Below are positions 5,583-9,925 of a stretch of DNA of 9,925 nucleotides, one piece after another. Origin of the DNA: Chloroflexota bacterium. GTDB lineage: Bacteria; Chloroflexota; Anaerolineae; Anaerolineales; E44-bin32. Positions within the stretch are counted from its first letter, which is position 1. The number at the start of each line of letters is the position of its first letter. The stretch covers positions 1 to 9,925 of the forward strand of contig JAPLGR010000121.1 in NCBI GenBank assembly GCA_026390045.1, read 5' to 3'. The translations under genes were made by a program, and so were the position numbers. The notes under the pieces were generated by a model. The model had not been told where the DNA came from. It did no database searches and saw nothing but the letters and a program-made list of their open reading frames with translations.

Positions 5583-6254
5583 ATGGTTGCTCACGCCCTG
5601 CACTGGTTCATCCGCAGCATTATCAGCCGGCTGGTGCGCATCCGCACCGAGGGATTCGAGCACCTGCCTCCGAGCGGTCCTTACATCGTCGCCGCCAATC
5701 ACCTGGCCTTCTGGGATGCCCCGATCATCTACGCACTGCTGGGCGGCCCCCACCTCACCGGCTGGGCCGCAGAAAAGTACCGCTACAACCCGATCTGGGG
5801 CACGATCCTGCGCATGGGGAGTGGTATCTTCATCGAGCGCGGCGCGGTCGATCGCGATGCCCTGGGGGCAGCGGTGGCCTGGCTCCGGCAGGGCAAGGTC
5901 TTTGGCCTTGCCCCAGAGGGCACACGCAGCAAGACCGGCGGGCTTGCCCGCGGCAAGAGCGGCGTGGTCTACATCGCCCACCAGGCTGGTGTGCCCATCG
6001 TCCCCCTGGCACACTTCGGAACCGAACGCGTGACACAGACTTGGCTCCGGCTGCGCCAGCCGGAGGTGACGGTTCGGATCGGCGAGCCGTTCACTCTCCT
6101 GCCTCTCACCTCGACCGAGCGCAGTGCCGGGTTGCGCGAGCAGACGGACCTGGTCATGTGCCACATTGCCGCGTTGCTCCCTCCCGAGTATCGCGGCGTG
6201 TACGCCGATCATCCGGAGCTGCGAAGGCTGTTGGCTAACGTTCCGCCAGGATGA
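5583..6254 (+). CDS. PlsC-like 1-acyl-glycerol-3-phosphate acyltransferase family protein
   Basis: 223 residues from ATG 5583, the first start after the -10 at 5550-5555; the ORF extends upstream to 5397 only through the promoter and the divergent gene. All acyltransferase blocks are present: NHLAFWD with H40 and D45 (the NHx4D catalytic motif), GIFIERG at 81-87, LAPEGTRS at 109-116, and GVPIVPLA at 136-143. These enzymes move a fatty acyl chain from acyl-CoA or acyl-ACP to a lysophospholipid, usually making phosphatidic acid at the inner face of the membrane. Length is typical of short PlsC proteins (about 200-250). A membrane-binding hydrophobic stretch near 5-20 is modest. The Shine-Dalgarno is poor. 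Whether it is the main PlsC or a specialised paralogue cannot be told from the sequence. Confidence 0.88.
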   Translation: MVAHALHWFIRSIISRLVRIRTEGFEHLPPSGPYIVAANHLAFWDAPIIYALLGGPHLTGWAAEKYRYNPIWGTILRMGSGIFIERGAVDRDALGAAVAWLRQGKVFGLAPEGTRSKTGGLARGKSGVVYIAHQAGVPIVPLAHFGTERVTQTWLRLRQPEVTVRIGEPFTLLPLTSTERSAGLREQTDLVMCHIAALLPPEYRGVYADHPELRRLLANVPPG

Positions 6255-6271
6255 CGCGATCGGCCCCTCGT

Positions 6272-6286
6272 TCGCGCGCCGCGCGA
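6272..6286. terminator. Weak hairpin between convergent genes
   Basis: TCGCGC / GCGCGA form a six-pair stem with a GCC loop in the 34-base gap between the PlsC-like stop (6254) and the permease stop (6289). There is no T-run, and GC-rich palindromes of this size arise by chance here, so it is only a candidate shared terminator. Confidence 0.3.
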
Positions 6287-6288
6287 CC

Positions 6289-7101
6289 TTAATGCGCGAG
6301 GAGCAGCCCGATCACGTAGGGCAGCCAGGCCAGTAGGGCCAGCGCCGGATGGCCACGGCGGGTCGAATTCTTGCTGTCCCAGCTGAAGAGGAAGAGCGCC
6401 AGTCCAAAAGCCATCAGGCCGCCGGCCAGCAGGATCCCCACCGACTGCCAAGCGTGCGAGCCTGTGCCTTGCCCCATCGCCAGGCCGGCGAAGGCGTCCA
6501 TGGCATAGGTCGTCGGCAGGAGCAGCGCCACCTTGCCCAGCGCGCCGGTGAGCAGGCTGGACGGAAGCATCAAGCCGCCCAGGATCATCGACGGCAGAAA
6601 CACCAACTGCGAGAGCAGCACTGTCATGCGGCTGCTGGTCGAGACCACACCGATCAGCGCACCCAAACCGGCCAAGGCGAAGGCGGTCACAAGGAACACC
6701 AGGAGGAAGCCAGCCCAGTTTGCAGGCGCCACGCCATCGAACAAGGCTGGGGCGGTAAGGGCGATGATCGCCGTCACCAGCAGGGCGTGCAGCATGCTCG
6801 TCAGGACAGGGACAACCAGGATATTGAGCGCCGGTACGCCGTTGATCTTGTACGAACGGAAGATGCCCGCCTCGCGTGCATTCACCAGCGTGTCGGGCAT
6901 CCCCAGCAATGCCCCGCTCAAGACGGCGAAGACCGACATCGCCGGCACGATCGTCTGCAGAAAGCCCGGATTGATCGATCCCATCAGAGCCCCGAACATC
7001 AGGTAGCAGCCGAGCGGGAACAGGTAATTCATCAGCATCAGCGCCTTGTTGCGGATGCCGACGCGGAACTCAAAACCGAAGTGGTAGGCGAAGGCGTTCA
7101 T
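6289..7101 (-). CDS. ABC-2 type exporter permease
   Basis: 270 residues, read from ATG 7101, whose ATGA overlaps the ATPase stop; GGGAGG lies six bases upstream within the ATPase coding end. About seven hydrophobic segments: near 20-41, 47-69, 95-120, 129-154, 163-183, 219-240 and a C-terminal one near 253-269. The loop after helix 2 (NAREAGIFRSYKINGVP) is the conserved cytoplasmic coupling segment of ABC-2 permeases, where the ATPase pushes on the membrane domain, and GGLMLPSSLL with PTTYAMDAF follows the family pattern. The family exports drugs, polysaccharides, peptides or lipids; nothing here reveals the cargo. It pairs with the overlapping ATPase to make a complete exporter (one permease dimer with two ATPases). 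Confidence 0.92.
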   Translation of the reverse strand: MNAFAYHFGFEFRVGIRNKALMLMNYLFPLGCYLMFGALMGSINPGFLQTIVPAMSVFAVLSGALLGMPDTLVNAREAGIFRSYKINGVPALNILVVPVLTSMLHALLVTAIIALTAPALFDGVAPANWAGFLLVFLVTAFALAGLGALIGVVSTSSRMTVLLSQLVFLPSMILGGLMLPSSLLTGALGKVALLLPTTYAMDAFAGLAMGQGTGSHAWQSVGILLAGGLMAFGLALFLFSWDSKNSTRRGHPALALLAWLPYVIGLLLAH

Positions 7102-8015
7102 CCTGCACCTCCCTTGGCCGTGATCTCAAGGAAGCGGTCTTCCAGTGTCGGACGCTCGACGCGCAGATCGACAAGCGAATCATTCTGCGCAGTGATGTAC
7201 GTGATCAGCGCCGCGACCGTTGGCCCAATGTCGGTGCTGAAATAGATGTAGTAGTCGTCCCGGGTCTGCGCCTGCTGGACTGCGGGGAAAGTAGTCCCCG
7301 GCTGGCCCAGGCATCCGGTGTCGGTGCGCACCGAGACCTTAGTCAGCCCGGCACCGGTGGCGGTCAGTTCCATCGGCGTGCCCATGGCGGCGATACGGCC
7401 TCGCAGCAGGATGGCCACGCGGTTCGCCATCTCGGACGCCTCCGCCATGTCGTGCGTGGCCAGCAGGATGGTGGTCCCGCCGGCCTGCAGCTCGCGCATC
7501 AGGTCGTGCAGCATCGCCCGCGAGGCGACGTCCAGCCCGGAGGTCGGCTCATCAAGGAAGACCACCGGCGGGTTGTGTGCCACAGCCAGAGCGAGCCCCA
7601 GCCGCCGCTGCTGTCCGCCGGACAGCTCATGGTACTGGGCACGGCGCTTCTCGCCCAGGCCGACGCGCTCGATCAGGTCATCACGCGGCGAGATGCCGTG
7701 GTAGGTGCAGAAGAAACGCATCGCCTCCTCGACACGGAAGCTGTCCGGGAGGCCGGAGGTCTGCAGTTGAACGCCGATCAGGGCGCGGAGCTGCCGGCCA
7801 CGCCGGCCAGGGTCCACGCCGGCGATGCGCAACGTCCCGCCATCCGCGCGCCGAAGTCCCTCGAGGCTCTCGAGCGTGCTTGTCTTCCCGGCGCCGTTGG
7901 GCCCGAGCAGACCAAAGATCTCACCGCGCCGGACGTCGAACGAGATGCCGTCCACGGCGACGGACGTGCTGTAGATCTTGCGGAAGTCGTGAACCTCAAT
8001 GATGGCGTCGTTCAT
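7098..8015 (-). CDS. ABC exporter ATP-binding protein
   Basis: 305 residues from ATG 8015, five bases after GGGAGG; a GTG at 8021 (two codons earlier) overlaps the ribosome site and is less likely. Walker A GPNGAGKT at 38-45, Q-loop GVQLQ near 81-85, signature LSGGQ at 131-135, Walker B VVFLDEP at 151-157, and H-loop His188 (ATHDMAEA) are all intact, so it should hydrolyse ATP. The C-terminal 90 residues, ending DLRVERPTLEDRFLEIT, are the DUF4162-like extension typical of ATPases for ABC-2 drug or antibiotic exporters (CcmA/DrrA type). The four-base ATGA overlap with the permease gene means translational coupling and a fixed 1:1 partnership. No regulator of the GntR or TetR kind is next to it. 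Confidence 0.95.
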   Translation of the reverse strand: MNDAIIEVHDFRKIYSTSVAVDGISFDVRRGEIFGLLGPNGAGKTSTLESLEGLRRADGGTLRIAGVDPGRRGRQLRALIGVQLQTSGLPDSFRVEEAMRFFCTYHGISPRDDLIERVGLGEKRRAQYHELSGGQQRRLGLALAVAHNPPVVFLDEPTSGLDVASRAMLHDLMRELQAGGTTILLATHDMAEASEMANRVAILLRGRIAAMGTPMELTATGAGLTKVSVRTDTGCLGQPGTTFPAVQQAQTRDDYYIYFSTDIGPTVAALITYITAQNDSLVDLRVERPTLEDRFLEITAKGGAG

Positions 8016-8120
8016 GGTCACCTCCCTTCGATCGCAAACCTGCTTGCTCTGCCAGGCTCGGCTTTGCCCGCCCCGCGGGACACAGCAGGCACCGGCCGCC
8101 CAGCGGGCGAACGCGCCTCG

Positions 8121-8792
8121 TCACGTCACGGTCAGCTGATCCATCGAGAAAGGGGCGCCGTGCCCTGGATAGATCCTCCTGATATTCAGCCCGCGCAGTC
8201 TGGCCATGCTGGCCAGCGCCGCCCGGCGGTCATCCATGAGCGAACCAAGCCCCGGTTGCTTGGTGTTCTCAAGCAGATCACCGCAGAAGAAGTCCCCGTC
8301 GGCCGTCAGGAACCCGATCGACCCCTTCGAGTGTCCGGGGATGCCGACCACCAAGGCGTCCAGGCCGTACTCGGCCAGCGCCGAACCATCCTCGAGCAGG
8401 ACATCGGGCGCGAAGCGCTCCGCTCTACCGAACCCGATGAGCTTCGGAATCAAGGCTCGCAGGATTGCATTCGGCCTGCTTCGATTCGCGAACATGTCAC
8501 CGACCTCGGCCATGCGGGAGTCGTCCGCATGCATGCCGATCCGGCCGCCAAACGCGTGGCGCAGGTGAGCGGCGTTGCCCGTGTGGTCGAAGTCCCCATG
8601 CGTGATCAGGATGAGATTCAGCTTGCCCGGCTCGCAGCCGAGGCTCTCCAGGTTCTTGTGCAGGCTGACCCACGCGTTGGGAGCACCTGTGTCCACCAGG
8701 ACATAGCCCTCACCGGCCCGGAGCAGGTAGCAGTTCACCGAGCCCATACCCAGAGGCAGCGGGGGCGTAATCGGGGTGATCAGGAGTGTCAT
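8121..8792 (-). CDS. Metallo-beta-lactamase-fold hydrolase with HxDxDH metal motif
   Basis: 223 residues from ATG 8792; a longer ORF reaches 8900 but its first 36 residues do not fit the fold and its upper part covers a hairpin and a possible promoter. The beta-lactamase fold is clear: NCYLL (20-24), LVDTG (32-36), HGDFDHTG (65-72), PGHSKGSIGF (152-161), FFCGDLL (168-174) and YPGHG (208-212). Expected metal ligands H65, D67, D69, H70, H154, D172 and H211 are all in place except that the usual second His of HxHxDH is Asp67. HGDFDH is known in a subgroup of bacterial family members. Enzymes of this fold cleave thioesters, lactones, phosphodiesters or beta-lactams; no signal peptide is present, so a cytosolic metabolic hydrolase is more likely than an antibiotic lactamase. 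Substrate unknown. Confidence 0.9.
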   Translation of the reverse strand: MTLLITPITPPLPLGMGSVNCYLLRAGEGYVLVDTGAPNAWVSLHKNLESLGCEPGKLNLILITHGDFDHTGNAAHLRHAFGGRIGMHADDSRMAEVGDMFANRSRPNAILRALIPKLIGFGRAERFAPDVLLEDGSALAEYGLDALVVGIPGHSKGSIGFLTADGDFFCGDLLENTKQPGLGSLMDDRRAALASMARLRGLNIRRIYPGHGAPFSMDQLTVT

Positions 8793-8831
8793 CTTGGCTC
8801 GCCACCCGCGCTCATCAGGTGGCCGGGAGTT

Positions 8832-8860
8832 AGGATAGCCAAGCCTCCTCAGCCACGCAA
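8832..8860 (-). promoter_or_regulatory. Possible promoter of the MBL-fold hydrolase gene
   Basis: On the minus strand TATCCT (8837-8832) could be a -10, with TTGCGT (8860-8855) as a -35 at a 17-base spacing. This would start transcription near 8825 and leave a leader of about 33 bases to ATG 8792, which supports that start. Each box has only three to four matches to consensus, so this is weak. Confidence 0.25.
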
Positions 8861-8890
8861 GCCCATTCTGACCTTGGGTTTGAGGGGCAG

Positions 8891-8913
8891 TCATCCCCAA
8901 AGTTGGGGAATGA
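8891..8913. terminator. Hairpin downstream of the methyltransferase gene
   Basis: TCATCCCCA ... TGGGGAATGA pairs as five bases (CCCCA/TGGGG) around an AAGT loop plus four more (TCAT/ATGA) beyond a one-base bulge. It lies about 160 bases beyond the methyltransferase stop on the minus strand and just upstream of the hydrolase gene. It lacks a T-run; it could be a weak terminator or a protein-binding palindrome. The rest of 8914-9070 shows no gene or clear signal. Confidence 0.3.
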
Positions 8914-9070
8914 CCGGCGGGATCCTATGCACGGTGGTCCCTAGTCACTGGACATAAGCAAGACGCTTGAGCCAGAGAGGCGGCCATCCAGCGCGTATTC
9001 CTCGGATTGGCTTCGGGCCTCGCGCGGCGAGCGGGCATGTCCGGCTCTGGAGTTCGCAAGCTTTCATGGA

Positions 9071-9712
9071 TTAGCTCTTCCGCGCCACCAGGATGGCGAC
9101 CCTCAGCCCCCACATCGGCCTTTCCACTTCCTCGAACAGATCGTACCCACTTCCCGCCACGATCCCCGGCGCGTCGATCGGCCGGCAGTCAATGATGCCG
9201 GGAAGTGCCCTGTGCGCCTGCCAGTACGCGCGCGTGGCCAGCTCGCCGGGATAGTGATTCGAGAGGCTGACAATGCCCAGCCTCCCTTTCCCGCGCAACA
9301 GCCTAGCCGCCTCCCGCAGGACTTGATGTATCTCGTTCTCCCCGAAGAGTTCCAGCGTGAAGCTGAGCACAACCACGTCGAATAGGGAATGTCGGAAGGG
9401 GAGCTTCAGGCCGTCGCCCTGAACTAGGCGGATGGATGATCCTCGGCGGTCTTTCAGGAGCTTACGCTGGCACACGCGGAGCATCCCGCGCGACAGGTCA
9501 AGTCCCCAGACAACCCCTGCGCCTCCAACCCTCGCCTCCATCGCGGGAAGGTCTGTTCCAGGCCCCGAGCCGATCTCAAGCACAGCTTCGCCGGGCTGCA
9601 GACGCAGCCTGTCCAGGCACTCCCTGCGGAGAGGGCCTTCGGATGAGTCAGAAAGGAGGCTGTACCAGCGGCTGAGTGCGTCATAAGTCCGGGCCTGCCT
9701 GCTGTGCTGCAT
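9071..9712 (-). CDS. Class I SAM-dependent methyltransferase (UbiE/Methyltransf_11-like)
   Basis: 213 residues from ATG 9712, six bases after GAGG; an in-frame TTG directly before it is the less likely start. Motif I VLEIGSGPG at 44-52, the acidic residue closing strand 2 (D72 in WGLDLSRGML), the D100-G101 pair with LPF (VQGDGLKLPF, 97-106) and FDVVVLSFTLE (111-121) define the SAM-binding Rossmann fold. LREAARLLRGKGRLGIVSLS follows as the usual strand 5 block. The opening TYDALSRWYSLLSDSSEGPLR resembles the N-terminal cap of UbiE/MenG-type quinone methyltransferases, but the fold family is too broad to name a substrate. It is cytosolic and about 280 bases upstream of the MBL-fold gene on the same strand; shared transcription is possible but not evident. 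Confidence 0.9.
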   Translation of the reverse strand: MQHSRQARTYDALSRWYSLLSDSSEGPLRRECLDRLRLQPGEAVLEIGSGPGTDLPAMEARVGGAGVVWGLDLSRGMLRVCQRKLLKDRRGSSIRLVQGDGLKLPFRHSLFDVVVLSFTLELFGENEIHQVLREAARLLRGKGRLGIVSLSNHYPGELATRAYWQAHRALPGIIDCRPIDAPGIVAGSGYDLFEEVERPMWGLRVAILVARKS

Positions 9713-9748
9713 CAATCGCCTCGTCTCCTTGCCTTCCTCAGTTGTTCA

Positions 9749-9796
9749 CTACTTGGCCGATAGACGCGCCTCGCGGAGCAAGACGATTCTATCCAT
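9749..9796 (-). other. Possible 15-codon leader ORF upstream of the methyltransferase gene
   Basis: ATG 9796 to TAG 9751-9749 encodes MDRIVLLREARLSAK, with AGGAG about eight to nine bases before the start. It lies 37 bases upstream of the methyltransferase start. A TAGAAT box (9791-9786), which could itself be a -10, overlaps the first codons, so both readings cannot be right. No regulatory codon run is visible. It is listed because it is too short to be caught otherwise; it may be chance. Confidence 0.15.
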
Positions 9797-9884
9797 GCCG
9801 CGTTCTCCTGCCCCGATCCGATCAATTGGTGCCTAGCCAGATTCCCGGTGGTTGATGGTGTGCCTCAGAGGAGTAGTCGGTAGC

Positions 9885-9913
9885 TCCCCCGCGCGGGGGA
9901 TGTCACCTCCCCC
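9885..9913. repeat. G/C-tract inverted repeat with two alternative stems
   Basis: TCCCCC-GCGC-GGGGGA (9885-9900) is a perfect six-pair hairpin, and a second CCCCC at 9909-9913 can pair with the same GGGGG (9895-9899) instead. The two stems exclude each other. It lies at the window edge about 170 bases upstream of the methyltransferase start with no gene assigned to it; bases 9716-9884 otherwise show no convincing feature beyond the small ORF and TAGAAT box already named. Confidence 0.4.
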
Positions 9914-9925
9914 AGGTAACTCAAC

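Noticed and set aside
5369..6238. 289-codon plus-strand ORF overlapping the PlsC-like gene in another frame
   Set aside because: It is Pro/Arg/His-rich without motifs, while the overlapping frame has all PlsC acyltransferase blocks.
6349..7245. 298-codon plus-strand ORF antisense to the ABC permease
   Set aside because: Its Gln/His/Arg-rich translation is the typical shadow of a hydrophobic membrane gene on the other strand.
8793..8900. Longer N-terminus of the MBL-fold hydrolase (extra 36 codons)
   Set aside because: The added residues do not match the fold, and the region holds a possible promoter and part of a hairpin.
7452..8957. 501-codon plus-strand ORF spanning the ABC ATPase and MBL regions
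   Set aside because: It is antisense to two genes with complete catalytic motifs, its translation is rich in Arg, Gln, His and Ala with no recognisable fold, and long shadow ORFs are common at this GC content.
8930..8990. tRNA-like or small RNA hint around the GTCC...GGAC inverted repeat
   Set aside because: The arms are four bases, no cloverleaf or T-loop sequence can be drawn, and no conserved RNA pattern is visible.
9885..9925. CRISPR-like repeat at the right edge
   Set aside because: Only one short palindrome with a third C-run is present; there are no regular repeat-spacer units.

Overview
This is a GC-rich bacterial window with ten well-supported protein genes, one doubtful short ORF, and no rRNA, tRNA, CRISPR array or insertion sequence that I can see. 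Protein styles (two-domain Gmad2 lipoprotein, YokD-type aminoglycoside acetyltransferase family, long YghO-like GNAT protein) and a Gram-positive-type LexA-like palindrome suggest an environmental Chloroflexota-like (Anaerolineae-like) bacterium. That assignment is an inference from protein character, not from a marker gene.

Layout. From about 2727 down to 266 (minus strand) runs a tight envelope operon: a Gmad2-repeat lipoprotein, a membrane protein made of three related hairpin units, and an ICMT/PEMT-like small membrane protein, with gaps of 13 and 10 bases. A short ORF with a GNAT-like N-terminus (210-22) may be a decayed fourth member. Divergent from this operon, at 2826-3290, is a small regulator that joins a ribbon-helix-helix-like segment to a LuxR-type HTH. 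Its promoter is near-consensus sigma-70, and a perfect GAAC-N4-GTTC palindrome sits between the -35 and the -10, as in an SOS box. Next on the plus strand is an AAC(3)-family acetyltransferase (3464-4288), which ends at a strong bidirectional hairpin terminator (4315-4343).

On the other side of the terminator a 375-residue GNAT-superfamily protein (5502-4375, minus) and a PlsC-like acyltransferase (5583-6254, plus) diverge from an 81-base gap. The gap holds a symmetric pair of TACAAT boxes 16 bases apart, so each box's flank also serves as the other promoter's -35. The pairing of a GNAT protein with a PlsC protein resembles the logic of aminolipid synthesis, but this is only a hypothesis.

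The right third, all on the minus strand, holds an ABC-2 exporter (ATPase 8015-7098 and permease 7101-6289, overlapping by ATGA), a metallo-beta-lactamase-fold hydrolase with an HxDxDH metal motif (8792-8121), and a class I SAM-dependent methyltransferase (9712-9071). The last 210 bases hold no convincing gene, only weak signals and a G/C-tract hairpin.

Taken together this looks like an ordinary chromosomal neighbourhood of envelope, lipid and small-molecule-modifying genes. The most unusual parts are the LexA-like-controlled RHH-LuxR regulator, the triplicated membrane protein operon, and the symmetric divergent promoter.
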